Part shown: positions 47,018 to 61,052 of the stretch, one piece after another | Layout: the number at the start of each line of letters is the position of its first letter | Position numbering within the stretch: position 1 is the stretch's first letter | From: Membranipora membranacea | Lineage: Eukaryota; Bryozoa; Gymnolaemata; Cheilostomatida; Membraniporidae | Length of the DNA stretch: 64,000 bases | Assembly: GCA_914767715.1 (NCBI GenBank) | Contig: OU612071.1 | Location: 22,131,681-22,195,680, forward strand | Reading direction: 5' to 3' | Translations under genes and position numbers: made by a program | Notes under the pieces: generated by a model | Told to the model about the DNA's origin: nothing | The model's input: only the letters and a program-made list of their open reading frames with translations | Database searches by the model: none

Positions 47018-50000
47018 TGTGTAAGTTTTAGATAAATAACCATCAGATGAAAGCATAGTAACTGAGTAAATTTTTGTATGAAAGAAGATTTGTCAATGGC
47101 CATTGATTTCTAGATTGATAAGAATGTGGAATGTCTTTCACGATACATACCAATCCAACAAGTAACAATCAATTTAGATAGTACAATTATCCTAGCTCTG
47201 CTGGTTTAAGGTAATTTATGAGCTACGGCTTATCTCCCCCACGTTGTGTACAATTTTCCTATCTGCCTCTCCTGCATTTTTGTATATATTATCATCTAGC
47301 AAAAAACATTCACCCCCCTCTGTAATTCTCTTACCTTGATTTTTTTTTATTCATACCGATCTACTCGTTAGAAAAAGCCGAACAAGGATCACAATGTTTT
47401 ACTAAAAAAAATTCATTTTATTGCAAGCTACACCAGGAAAACGTATTACATTATAATTCAATATAAGCGCCTGCTAGCAGACTTATAAGACAGACCTGCC
47501 ATTGAAATCGGTCAAGCATATCAAACTGATACAGCGCGGGACGGTTGAAGCTCATAGACTCCATATGAAATATATGCTGAATATTAAACGGAGTATTATC
47601 GACTTTGTGACCTGTCTGGGCTTACTCAGCAAATGGTAACTGGGTTAATAATGGGATGTCACTCTATAACCCCTCTTTGCAAATAACTGTAGTAGTTACA
47701 TGTAGCCTAATTAGTGTAGTGTAATGTAGTGTAATTGCTGAAGCTGATACTGCCCACTGGAATGTGTGGGAGCACAATATTTCTGGATTTATTATTTGCA
47801 AGCAGCCTATTATCACAATTTCAACAAAATGCAAGACATACATATCAGTATACCTCAGGCAAATGAGACGGAGGGCTCGTTCAGTCCTCAACTGCAAGGC
47901 AGGAAACCAGACGTCAGGATAGAATTTGAGGATTTGCTTGATGCAATGACTGATGAGATATAGGCTAGTAAATAAACAACAACTTGCTGAGATTGAGAAT
48001 GTTCCTGCAGTAGAGCAACTATGCTCCCGTCGAATTGCCAGTAGAGTAAGTACCATTTCAATGTATAAATAAATACTTCTATTGGCAACCAAAGTCGCCT
48101 TATTGGAGATATTATGCACTCAGTGCCAGAAAAAAATAGCAACACAGAAAAACCAGAAAGGAAATTGAACAGAATATCATTAACGTTGTTGATCATGTTG
48201 ATAACATATCGTTGAATAGCAATAAAGGATGTTGACAATTTCAAGTACATCAACCACCCCAATGACGGGTCAGGTGTGTTCCAATTACAAATAAATTGCC
48301 AAAAATGCTATCTGAGTGAAATGAAGAGGTGTGTTCCCGTTCACAAACCACTCACTGCTAGATGGAGCTGTAGGCTTTGTATCCTGAGTGAGCGATATGG
48401 AACTGAATGTTTCTAATTGAATAACCAAATAGTTCTGAGCAAGTGATTCTGATGATGAGAGCCTCATGCAAGCCTCATTTATTCTCAATGTAAGCCTCCC
48501 TACCATCAACACTAAAACTTATTGAATAACGACTGGGAATGACAAAAACAACCGGGCAAAACCAAAAAAAGCTAATCCGATGGCGTCTTGTGTTCCATCG
48601 AAAATATGTGTTTGATAAACTTCATACCCTAGAGGATTGCACTATTGGTAGGGGATTTGCTATTTCAAGCAAATGTACTCACCAAAATTACTTTATATAG
48701 ACTCCCACCACAGCTAGGCGGTATATCCAGCTAGCTTACATTGAGTCACCTCACCTAGTTAGATGGAGGTGGAGATGGTTAGGTGGATGTTTTGTGGCTT
48801 GTTGCTAATTGCCTTTATTAATTTCTTCTATCTTTAGAATGATAAGATATAGTATACAGTTCACTGCTGGAGGATATTGAATGTCAGGGAAACTATGAAT
48901 GAGCACAGATTCTATCTTCAACAGACTAATTACAAACTGCCTAACATGGGATATTCAGCATAATTCAAGGATTATTTGTCAGTATACTACTGCCCTCTTA
49001 TGAAGGCAATAGCAGACACCAGAATATTTCTTGTCCCCTCAGATATTCGAGAAGATCAGATGCCGAGAAACTAGCTTCTGGAGGCCTCGATTGAGAAAGT
49101 AACTGTGGTTGAGCAATCATGCTCTTCATGCCTATAAAGTAAGTATCACATCAATCCAGGTTGTACCTTAACCTATCTAAGGACACCGAGGCATAACCCA
49201 ATCTTTTTTAAATCAGTTGTATTGCCTTCTGCAATTAATCAGGGTTTCCGTGTCAAATATTATTGTGTTGTGGATAATGAGATTATTGCAGAGATTTTCT
49301 GGCCACTGGGCTGGTTGGTCATGGCCATGATAAATGGTCGCTCTGCACATTATGTCTCATAGTTGTCTTTCTCACAAATTCAATCTCTCAAACAAAAAAG
49401 AATTGCCTAAAAAGCTTACACAGCTAAGAGCATCTAGTGAAAGATTTACATTGCGCAACGTTTCGATCCCAGTATTGGTAACATGCCATTTTTCGTTTTA
49501 TATGTCATACGTTACGGGAAGACACTAGGCTAAGCGCACAGCAGAAGGATTTTTTTGTCTCAGCGGGACTGTGTTAATTGTGTTTGTTGGCCTTATTTAG
49601 TAGACCAATAAACTGTCACACAACAATAGGTGGGACCGGTGTAGTAAACATCCCATGGTAAAGTGTACTCAATAACTACCGCGGTATCGGTTATGTGATG
49701 CTTCCTCCTCAACATTCCATTCTCAGATATGGAAAGTCCTGTAGCAAAGATGACAAATTTGATGCTGTCATAACAAGTCATGCAAAAGTTTTGTTTAGAC
49801 AAAATCAGCATAATTAAGGGTATGGGGTTTGTCTGTGATTACATGGTAATGTTGGCCCCAAGAATGCCAAGTTCTTTAGACACTGGAAAACAATTGCATC
49901 AATATTTTATATCCTTGAAGAGTAACCGCCGGAGCAAAAGCTCACCTTATTGCACATAGCTAAATTCAAAGCTAGCTAACATTTACTCAGCATCTTGAAT

Positions 50001-51590
50001 TTATATAGAGCGACACTAATTTAGTACTTGCTAACATTAAGTCACCCTGTTTGGGGGGGGGGGGGGTATTGATACTGGACATTGACAAATTATACATGTT
50101 TGTAACTCCAGATGCCTATGCCTCCTTGCTAGCTGAACTCGAGCTAGTAGCTAGTATTGATCCCTCAACAATTTGCAATTACTTCTTGTGCTTGTTATCT
50201 TAAGTAATGGGGTAGGAATAGACAGATTTGTAGCCAGGGATGATATGCCCATGGTGCATTATATTTCTAGGGTTTTGCAACCAAAATCAAGCTATGCCCA
50301 TCAGACTTGGATACACAGGTTATTCGTAGACTAAGGTCTGATCAATCTACTTGTGTTTGAGTTTGTGTTATCACCAGAAACATACGAATGCTCTAGACTG
50401 GAATGTACAAGCTAGAAAGTTTCCTTACTTATTCAGAGCAGCAGCGACACTGCTCTATCCACTTAGTTGTAGCGTTGCAATGATTTTGTATGCAAGTGAA
50501 TTGAGATATTGAAGGTTACTGTACGCTCAGACTTAGAATGTGGTTGATAATGCCACTGACTCATATTTTAGCCAAATAACAGTATTTCAACAGTGGAATG
50601 CAAATAAATCTATAAATCTGTAAGCCTTTCAACTGTTCAAATAGTTATCCCATCTGTTCTTGTGGTACCAAAGAGTTTACTGCAGAGACCACAGCTTGAC
50701 CACAGCTTGACAGCTGTGACATTAAATCATAGTCTCTGATAAAACATCGTTTCAAATTTAGCTGCAGGTATATTAGGCATTGTTAATTGGCCACAAAACT
50801 CTATGAGAGACTTGCCGAAGATTCTCAAACAGTATCCATCTTGCTATACTAACAAGGCGAGGCGTAACTGGAGCAAGGTGTAAAAGAACTCTTTTAGTCC
50901 TTGACTGAAGCAAGGCCGAACAGTGAATGAATTTTTATTGCAGTGGTTTATTTTCTGTCTGACAGAAAAAAGGACAACACTACTTAACATTACACTTCTT
51001 TTCTTCATTTTCAGGATTTGTTCGGTTCGATAGCTACCTAGCTACTCATCATTCTATTTGAGATGGCATATCGTCTTGAGTTCTCTCCTGTTTTACATTA
51101 TGAAGCTTTCGTCATCAGGAAAAGAGATGGCGACACAGTTGTAGGCTAGGCAGCCATTCCAATCTGATCAAAATCAACCCAAAATAGGTTTAATTCATAG
51201 ACTGGTTTAATTAAAATTACATACATATTTCATATTCATATTACATTACATATTGTTACATATAATAATTACATCAAGAGGAGCCTGCTCTGACTCTAAA
51301 GTTATATATTCCAGCACTCTAACTACAAATAAAATATTAGGGATGTGTTTATTGATAGAGAAGCGTTACTAAATTGTGCACCAGCATGAATAGAAAGTAA
51401 AATAATCAATTTCGCTGGGATCTGAAAGTTATGCAGTGAATTCGAGCCTTGTCACAGTAGCCACCCTTTTTGTAACATGCCAGTACAAAGTGAATTGTAT
51501 TATCAGTGGTTTTTCTCTGTTTCAAGTGTTGAGACTGCTGCAAGTGCCGTCAGTAGCACTACATGATCAAATTAGTGTTTGACAATGCAT
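47018..51590. other. No gene recognised
   Basis: Open frames near 47.7-48.5 kb on both strands (minus 48119-47664; plus 47766-47963, ending in an acidic RKPDVRIEFEDLLDAMTDEI; minus 48512-48285) lack family motifs, and I could not link them by splice sites. A poly-G run lies at about 50055-50066. Confidence 0.5.
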
Positions 51591-51639
51591 ATCTAGCCTT
51601 GTCACACGCCTACCAAGAAGCAGTGTGACAAGGCTAGAT
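51591..51639. repeat. Perfect 17-bp inverted repeat, 15-nt loop
   Basis: ATCTAGCCTTGTCACAC and GTGTGACAAGGCTAGAT are exact reverse complements around GCCTACCAAGAAGCA. It could be a foldback remnant or an RNA hairpin; no transcript context is visible. Confidence 0.8.
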
Positions 51640-53950
51640 AGATCATACAACAATTAACTGAAGGTTCATCTCCCCAAGCTGTCTTAGAATGGTGCATAAT
51701 TGACCTACACTGATTTTCAATTGCATTATTATGGACGTTTTTTTATTAGTTTTATGTGTCTGTGTGCATGATAATGAAATAATAAAATCAGAAGAAAAAG
51801 TGAATCACCGGTTTCTGAGCTGAATTATAAGGTTGATCTTTGTCTAGTGCATGTGATCACTGTGGGTATGAAGCTTTTCTTTTGTTTTAATGTGCATCTG
51901 TTATCAACGGAACAAATTCCCAACGCTGAGTCGCTGACAATGTAAAATTCAAAGATAGATAGCAGGTTGAGATTTGGTCAGTTTGAGGATGAAATGTTGA
52001 CAGGTTTGAGAACAATGCTCAGTTTGTACGTAAATAAATCATAAGATTGAATTGGAATTGATACCTTCACACAGTGTAGTTAAGGTCAGAACGTTGTCCA
52101 AGATGAGAAGTTTTGAAGCTTTTACCTCAAATACAAAAACCCTTTCCCATCCTGGGAGTAGAACCTAAGAAACCAAAGCAATACCACTGAGCTATATGTG
52201 AATGACTAAACATTTAGATCAGGTTTTGATTGATTGGCGTTTACAAGCTGACTGATTTATTTTGTTTTAGCTACAGGATATAAAGATGGCTTCGATTCAT
52301 AAAGCAATGATGAGGAAAACAGACATGATGCCACAATGGGCAAAAAACTAGAATTCCATTATACCACATCTAATGGACATAAAAGCCAGATGAATACGCC
52401 TTTGAATTATATAAACAACAGTATTCGTGTGCGTGTCCTCTCGCTTTCAACATGATAGAAATCTCCCCAGCTGTTTGTCAAGTTATTTATAAATCGTAAC
52501 AATAGTAAGTGAAGCACCCAAAGTTAAATAATACCCAGCCCTAACTTCTTATAATCTTAGTAGCTGCTAATAAAAGTAATTGACAGAGTGTCTATTGACA
52601 GAGAGGTATTATTAGATTTCGCAGCCACCATGAAAAGAAAGTCAAATATTTACTCTATTATCTCAGCATGATTCCTGTTGAACTGTAATAGCCAAACTGT
52701 TATAGGAAACTGATCAAAGGATGCCAACAAACTCTCCCCTAATTAACAGAAATAGACCTGAGGGCTCTTTTATTTATGTATATCATTCAAAAACAATTTT
52801 GATTTTTTCTTCTCTGAGACAGATATAGCTCCATGGCTTTTTTTCATGGTACAACTGAAACAGGATTAAATTTGTTTTGAATTCCTCTGCCCACAAATTA
52901 CTGATAAGGGTGCTTTACAGAGGTTTATCTATGTCATGTTAGATCCAATTAAAAAGCACTGGATCTTAGATGAGTTTGATCACAAAAAACAAATGCCTGA
53001 TGATTTTTCCTCCCACAGACGATAATCAATACTGATTTACGAACGGTGTCAGGGCTTCATGAAATGTAAATAAAGTTTTTCAATTGCCGATAGAAACAAA
53101 AACGAATTCGCATAAATGGTTTCTGAAATATTCAGACGCAAAGCCAATTTCTCCACTAGAGTAAACAACATCAATGTACAGCAGGGATCAAGTTGAAATC
53201 TGGATAGAACACCGCCATCTGCATCCAACAGATGTAGGTGATCACAGTAGTTAAATTGCAAAAGAGTGGTAAACAGTATTCAGCCAATGCCACTTTTTCT
53301 AAAATTACCAGCATTACAATGTTCCCATTAACCTGGTCTCGCTATAAAATCCAGAGAACTGTGTTACAAGTTAAATCAAAATATTCCTATAATGGAGACC
53401 AATTTCAAATGTGAAAAGATAAGTTGCAGGAGAAAATACCTCTACAGAAGTGTTCTGCTTTGTAGTTTGATTACATACCCTTATATGCAAGGCCGAGTGT
53501 ATCGGAAATCTTTAGTGATTGCAGCTGCGCCAGAAGTTCTTCCGAGCCTCATGTCCTAAGCCTAAAGATATATGAAAGACCCATCATCATAACATTTAAA
53601 AATGAAAAAAAAAGCGAGAAAATGTAGGAGGACGCTCTTAGCCTGTAGTTTCCAGTCTAGAGTATTTCTATGTGGGTTCTTGAAATAGGTTATCTCACAT
53701 AGATATTTATGTTTTGACAGTTGATAGACTTCGGGCAACAAATTCAGAAAATTTCCGTGTACTGACTCAGCTCACACATAAATATTTATGATATGACTTA
53801 TTTTGTTACCCCAAATAACTCATAGCCTATTCACCTAGCCAAAATGACAATTATATGGTGTGCGATAGGTTGAAATGTGGACATTACAAAAAAGTTGCAA
53901 ACCAGTGAGTTGTCATGATTAATGTCAACAATATTATGCCCGCCATAGGT
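51640..53950. other. No gene recognised apart from a tRNA-like remnant
   Basis: Mostly A+T-rich. A minus-strand frame (53261-53049) has a mildly protein-like end (VEKLALRLNISETIYANSFL...), but no acceptor that I trust. Confidence 0.5.
52150..52195 (-). repeat. tRNA-like SINE head or tRNA pseudogene
   Basis: The minus strand holds TAGCTCAGTGG (A box) and GGTTCTACTCC (B box, close to GGTTCGANTCC). The acceptor stem and anticodon arm do not fold, so it is not a functional tRNA gene. Confidence 0.5.
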
Positions 53951-54060
53951 TAGATCAAGTTTAATCCAATTGCTTGTATTCCAGTTGCTCCTTTCCGCTG
54001 GTCACGCTGCAGCGTGACCAGTGGATGGGGAGGAACTTCCAAAGGGCAAAACTTGGTCTA
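53951..54060. mobile_element. hAT-like MITE, copy 2 (palindromic, 110 bp)
   Basis: TAGATCAAGTTT...AACTTGGTCTA ends and a perfect central palindrome GGTCACGCTGCAGCGTGACC (54000-54019). The flanks CCATAGGT (53943-53950) and TCATAGGT (54061-54068) are an 8-bp target duplication with one mismatch. Same family as 24903-25023. Confidence 0.8.
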
Positions 54061-54068
54061 TCATAGGT

Positions 54069-57000
54069 AGGTATGTATGCATGACAAATTGCCATTGTAA
54101 TTTACATGATTAGTAAATCTTGAATGTAGCTAGCTTGACGAATCCCCTCCCCCCCCAATCAAAAACTAAAGAGACTATGACGACTATCATTGAAGTATCC
54201 CCTCTGCATATTCTCACTCTGTGATTCAATTTTCTTTATGAACCTTATGATACATAAAATTTTGCATGTTTAGTACCTACTGTAAACAGAGATTTTCTTC
54301 CTCCTTGCTACAGGAATATTTTGAAAACTCCACTATCTTCGATTGGTTATTGACAGGGAATAGTTACACAAAACCTGACTACACCTACACCTCATCAAAT
54401 TTAAAATGAAGATGTCTTAATATTGCAGCTAAAACTCCTTCCACTGCTATTAGACAAGGCAAAGGAAGTCGTATGATGAGATATATATTCTCAGCTAATT
54501 GGGCCAATACGGAAATTTGTAAGTGATGCCTGAGGGACTGGGCGAATATATAAGGCCAAATGTTTATCAGATCGATGTCTTACCTGATGTTAGAAGACTA
54601 TCCGAGAAGGCTAGTTAAATGAAGGGTAGGGTCAAGACAGCTCATAATTCAACTCTTGCTTTCGGCAACCCTACTAGATCTTCTGGAAGGTAATAATCAA
54701 GCTGATACATTTATGCAGATAACTAGAAGAATGCAATGACATTTTGCGAATACTTGCTAATCAAAGGAACAAATCAACAATGAGTACCAGCCCCCAGTTA
54801 CTCCTTGGTAGAATTACGTCGTACTTCAAATTTGTATGTGTCAAATTCTGTAATGCAAAATCAGATTTTGTATTAAATGATGTTATAGAATTTCTCACAT
54901 ACAAACATATCTCTTTTTTTTTTGATGCTGGGCGATTTCACTTTTTTTGCATATGCCCACCCAACGCTTCTGTAGAAAAAAGACAAGATTTGAAGGGATG
55001 AGATATATATAGATAGATATATATATATATATATATAAATCAGTAATTCACCATAGTTTACAAAAAATTAAGGAAACAACCGCTGCTCCCTGCATCACTC
55101 AGTCTTGAATAATGTATACTACATTTGCTTATTAGAGCCTCATGTGATATGATTTGGAAGGAGCTTGAAACCTGTTAAGTGTTCTACTTACAACTCATTC
55201 AATGATAGGATCTGTGAGATGTTATCATTCACGTGCTTGTAAATAAAAATCTTTTCCTGCAAAGAACAACATAACTTCATCAAACATTGAAGAAATTAAA
55301 TCTAAGTGTTATGAGGCTGAATGACTTAAAAAAGTGTGGTTGGAATAATAGAGACAATGGACTAATCTTGGAGTATTGTAGGACCCTAACCTCAGGGCGC
55401 ATGACACCAGGGAGAGCCAAATAAATTTTGACTTTGGTGAAAGTGTGATTTGCAAAGAGTTTTCCTTCTCTGTTTTGAGAGTAGACAATTGATAGTTAGC
55501 GATGAATTCATCCCATTATAAAGTTGTCTAGCCTTAAAGACTTTGTTTGAGGCTGCTCTCTGCGCATCTCAATATTTGGATTATAAAGCTAGAAATCGCT
55601 CACATGTTAGAATAAAATATGGAGAATAAAAACTCCTACACAAATCTAGCAGAGAGATGAAACTTTTTTTAAAGAGCTGTAATTTGCAGGTTGACCTTCA
55701 CTTGCTGCAGCTTTTGTGACACCAGGAAGTGAACAAGTTGTATAAAATGCAGACATATAAACCAACACTGAAATTGGGAATCAATAACTGAATGACCGGA
55801 GAATAAAGTAATGTTTATCTGGTATACCTTACCTGATATTGGAAAGCTTACAGACTATCCAAGTGGGTAGAGTAGAGTCAAGACAGCTTCTAAGTCAATC
55901 CTTGTTTCTGTGGACTCATCTAAATCTAAATCGACTGAAAAACATTAACCATAGAAATTTGAGAAGACAATTCAAAGCAGGTAGTGACTTTTGTGGAACC
56001 TAGAGCTTCTCAATTGTCAACAAAGTTTTTGGCTGCAGAATCGAGAGTTGGCACTGACAATTGATCAGTATGCCTAGATCATTATAACAATGATCAAAAC
56101 TGATATCTGACAATCCTCTATTTTATATAAAAAGATAGGCAACAATAGTTGAAATATAAATATAATATGTTGTGAGTGATGGAAATGTTTGAAGTCATGT
56201 TAACTGATGGGAGGTAACGCACCAACCGTAATACCATGCTGGAGTGAAAGTCGAGCCTCAACAGATGCTTCGCCTTTCATAGCTATGGTCTCGTTAGGTG
56301 GGTATCCCTATTAATGGCACGGTTCTTTGACTTGAGTTAATATCTATAAACAAGAACATTAAGAGTTTAAAAAAAAAAGTGAAATGAACTATGATGGAAA
56401 CTCTGTGGTGCAAATAGCATGTTAATACAATTCTGGGGTTTGTGTTTAATGATGTTACTAGACCTATTTAGCCAACTTAACCCAGAATTTAGCTATCTTC
56501 AACATTTTTCAATAAATACTGAGCACTTCCATAGTGAAGGGTCTGCTATTCATTGTGGGGAGATCATTCATTACAAGTTTTCCCATATCTACCTGAGGTA
56601 ACGCCAGATAATATCAGGATACTTGGTAATAGATAATAGAACTTTTCTGTTTTGGGTCACCAGCACAGAACAGAATTGTTGCTAATGCGACTGGTTGTGG
56701 AAAGCATGTAATTAGATTTTCGGTCAGCTGGGCTTAGTGGTCAATAGTCTGATCCCTTGCGATTGTGAGACCGGTGCTCTATCAACTGGGCTACTTCTGA
56801 CCCTGAATCACACACAGTGTAGACATGGTTAGGAGTTAATCTGGGACTACATTAAGATCGACCTAATGTGCTTGTTTTAGTTAGATCCACACTAACAACA
56901 AGGCTACTTCTGAACACTAGAGTAACTATGAATATTACTATTACATAAATTGCATAAATTCCATACATGGCTAGTAAACTAACTCTGACTTGAGCAAGAT

Positions 57001-58974
57001 GTTTAGTTCGAGGTCTAATACCAACCGACCAAATTTTAGGACTGCTAAATTTTATTTTCGGAATAGTATGCGTGATGCAGTTTTAACTGGATTGTAAATC
57101 ACTCTATTCACTGTAGCCTTAGTAACCAAGAAACATTAAAAAGACCTAGAAATTACCACTACGCCTCTTTGTCAGCAACAAGCCAAAAAAATTCGGCAAA
57201 TGTGATGACAATGATGGAGGAGAGAGTGGATTGAGGCCAACCTTAGCCTGTATTGACAAGCTAAGCCAAAGTCAAGATAAGCTGCTGAAGTACTTCAAAA
57301 CTAACTTTGCTCAATTAGGCCTATTGTATCTACGCCAATACATTCACAGCATTAGTTGGTTAACTTGTAGCAAACATGCTAGCGTGCTGTGTTTTGGGTC
57401 CCAGTAATGTTACTATGTAATTATAAACTGAATTGAGTATTCCTTTTCAGCCTACCAATTGACTGTATACTTACTTACGTTAAGAGGCATACTTACTTAC
57501 TGTTAAGAGGCATGTATACTTACTTACGATGATTATGATTGCATTGTGTTGCCCCTATTCATAATTTTGTCAATTTAACAGTCCCAAAATTGAATGCATT
57601 GATTGTAATGGATTATGGAATGAAGCTTAGTAGGTGTCAGGATGGGCTAGCTAGGCCTGTTGGTGTTTGCTTCAAACACAAAATTATGCTGTCATCATCA
57701 CTGTTATTCTGTAATAAGTTGAACCAAGGAGAATTCCTTGTTTGAACTGATCTGACTCAACATACCACAAATAGGCCTTTTTTAAATGTGGTTTGGGGCT
57801 AGAGCAGTGATTACACTACCTTCTTTGTCGCAATCTCACGGATTACCTGCAGATTGTTGTGCAAGTCAACTTGCTAGTGGCCCCAACCACGAGACTTAAT
57901 ATGCCAAGCTGCAGTGGGCCTTATTTATTGATAGGCATATGGTCAAACTGGAACGGCTCAATAAGAAAATGATAATAATGCTAATTACAGCAGGCATATG
58001 CCTATGGATACTGGATGTAATAAAGGCCGACACACACGCCTGCACACAAACACATATCTCACAAAAACTCTCTAGTCTCTGTCTCATGTTTGGTGAGTGT
58101 TGCCTCTCTCTAGTCTCTGAGTGAGACAAAGGCAACACACTGTGTCTCATCTCTGTCCATACACACAGCAAATAGTAATACGTATGAATAAAATCATATT
58201 TTATTACCTTAGTGCTGACTGACCTCAACATCCATCCATAGTTGCAGCTCTATCGTGTGTGTGAAAGATTGCTAGTTTTATATCTGAAACTAAGGGGTTT
58301 TAGAATAACCGATACAACTAAACTCAATACAATCGATAGAACAGGCTCACCTCAAATCACTGTTACAAATGTCTGACTTGCTCAAGCAAGATCTTCTCAG
58401 TACAGAGCTATCAGTGGATTGTCCTCTCTACTAGCCGCCAGCCTTCTGGGTGACTCTACAAGTAATATAATCCTCATATGAGTAATCTAGCTGTCCTCAT
58501 GAGTATACATGTTGTACAGTAAGCAGTTATAAGTAGAGTCCCTTTCCCATTCTTGCCTTCTTCCTTTTTTTCTTTTGCTTTTTCTGTCGGTTTTTATTTT
58601 CTGTTGTGTTGTAGCGTCCTACAAGTTTTTGGTTGATTTGTTTTGATCCATAATATACAATGATGTATATATATATATGCAGTTGGTACAAATATGATAT
58701 GATTCCTCAGTACGAAATATGATAGTAGTCTGCCCTATCTGGTTGCCGTTATATGACTGACTGGTTTCTGGCTGAGTCATATTATTTATACCTTTGTATT
58801 CCAACTACATGTTAAAATCGGAGGGAGTTGCCTTCATTTATGTGTGGTTGGGTAGCTCCAAAGTAATATATGATGGCTATTAGAATTTGACTAATATTCA
58901 ATATAGCACTAGTACTAGTGACTTGTACTAGCTAGAGCATGTTCTACTAAACATTAAAATACTACCAGTGCCAA
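54069..58974. other. No gene recognised
   Basis: A+T-rich, with an (AT)n run at 55002-55037, a tRNA-like remnant at 56721-56802, and short open frames that lack family features. Confidence 0.5.
56721..56802 (-). repeat. tRNA-like SINE head
   Basis: The minus strand begins GTCAGAAGTAGCCCAGTTGA (A box), then TAGAGCACCGGTCTCACAAT and GGGATCAGACT at the B-box position. It is tRNA-derived but degenerate. Confidence 0.5.
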
Positions 58975-60872
58975 CCATAGAGTTATTATATACTCTAGAG
59001 TGGACAATGCAGTGCTCAAAACGTCCTACTTAATCATTGCGAAATTCATGACTCGACGCAATCTGGTTGTGCATGGCTAGTGCCTGTATCATATAAGTTA
59101 TCATTGAGAATATAGGAATTGAGCATGAAAATTTATGTTTTAGAGCGCTTATAGCCATTTTTTTGGAAAATTTTTCATGTCACACCATGTTGAACACTTG
59201 TAGGTATTTTCACTTGCAGCCATTGGAAAACTTGCTATGTTTTCCCATCAAAATAAGCCAAAACCCCAACCGCAAACACATCATTGTGATGAAAAAAAAT
59301 TACCGGGCTAGCTTGTTTTTTCCACGTTTCTCTCAACCATAAGTTGGATTCTGTCTCTTTTACTCATATGTTATCCATCAAGTGAGTTAATGTTATTTGT
59401 TCAGTATAAGGTGTACACATAGCTTGTGGAAAAGCTGACTGGAGGTTAAAAGTCGGTCGCTAAGTTCCGCCATTTGCAGAAGCAATTTACATACGGTTTT
59501 GACTAAGATTCGGCGTTTAGATTTGGCTATGTCATTTAAAGCTCTAAATTTCCTCCCCGGTGATGTCCTCTAGTTTTTGAATTTGCAAAACCATTCAACC
59601 ATACACAGCAGGTTTTGAAAGCATATAAATGAAGGTATTTTGTAACAAACTTTTTTGATAAGTCGCTGAGTACCAAGTGAATCTTTGAATGGAAAACTCA
59701 CATACATACCTATCCTGACTGACTCCAGATTTTTCAGAACAAAAACTCACTAATGTGACATTTTAAATGGACGGATATTTCTGATTTCTCACCACACTTG
59801 AAATAAGGGACCATTTGCTTCAGAGCGGTCGTTGTGGATGTTTGATAGAATTTTCTGGTATGATTATTATGACTATGGTTGTTGGTTTGTGTTTGTGTTT
59901 GTAAATTAGTTGAGATGGCAACATCAGCATCATACATAATATTTTGTACATACTCCGGTAAAGGCGCTGGCAGCTGACGTATACATGTGTATTTGTTTGC
60001 ATAGTTTTGAGGGAAGGGGGATTAGTGTAGTAGTGCTCAATCCTTTGAAATGACCAGAGTTAGCATTTAATACAGCTGTGATTCTCTGTCAGAAATGGAT
60101 TGATGCTATAAAAATATAAGAGAGGCAACCAGAAAGTTGTCTTATGAGCAATGAGGACTGACAGTAACACCACATCTGATTTTAGCACCAATCTTAATTG
60201 ATCTTTTTTGACATAAGAAACGAAAAAGCTTATAATAATACCCTCAATAAAGTAATGTTATCTGGAGAGCAAATCTGAATCTTGACATTATGTACGCTGT
60301 GACTGAAAATGAGGCAAGCGGCAAAGTTTTACACTCCCCTTCACTTTTACACAGGCTACTTGTACTTCATTTAATCAAAAATAAAATAAACCCACGGAAT
60401 GTGTAACATGTTATTAGTGAGAGAGTCAGGACACAGCTTATATGGCTGGCAAGTGGCAGTAGAAAAAACAAGCTAGCCCGGTAATTTATTTTCATCACAA
60501 TAATGTGTTTGCGGTTGGGGCTTTGGCTTATTTTCATGGGAAACCATAGAAAATTTTTCCAATGGCTGCAAGCACTGATATATATTCAAATCACTGATAT
60601 GAATTCATATCAATGGCTGCAAGTGAAAATACCTACAGGTGTTCCACATAGTGTGCCATGAAAATTTTTCCGAAAAAATGGCTTTAAGTGCTCTAAAACT
60701 TAAATTTTCATACCCAATTCCTAAATTCTCAATGATAAATTATATGGTACAGGCACTGGCCATGCACAACCAGATTGCGTCGCGTCATGGATTTCACAAT
60801 AATTAAGTAGGACAAAAACTGATGCTATTTTTGTACACATTGTCCACTCTAGAGTATATAATAACTCTATGG
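58975..60872 (+). mobile_element. Long-TIR DNA transposon (non-autonomous), copy 1, 1898 bp
   Basis: The TIRs are about 350 bp (58975-59322) and 411 bp (60462-60872). They start CCATAGAGTTATTATATACT and extend inward to the landmark ACCGGGCTAGCTTGTTTTTT. The 6-bp target duplication TGCCAA flanks it (58969-58974, 60873-60878). The right TIR carries an extra ~50 bp including a TGATATGAATTCATATCA palindrome beside a repeated TGGCTGCAAG. The interior has no transposase; a short minus-strand frame (59937-59734, ...ALKQMVPYFKCGEKSEI...) is conserved in copy 2 but unrecognised. Confidence 0.9.
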
Positions 60873-61052
60873 TGCCAACTAACTATACTGACGACATCTG
60901 ATACAAAAATAATATTGACATCAGTGCTGCACTGTCATTGGACAACTTCTTTATGTAGGCGTGGCTTATATGTAATAACAAAAGGAGTTGTCCACACACT
61001 AAGATTGGGTGGAGAACTCCGACTTTTTTTTGCTCACAGATCTATGTTTTAC

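Noticed and set aside
47664-48262. Minus-strand frames of 151 and 124 codons with Cys- and Leu-rich sequence
   Set aside because: No motif, no consistent splice sites, and a plus-strand frame competes; length alone is not enough.
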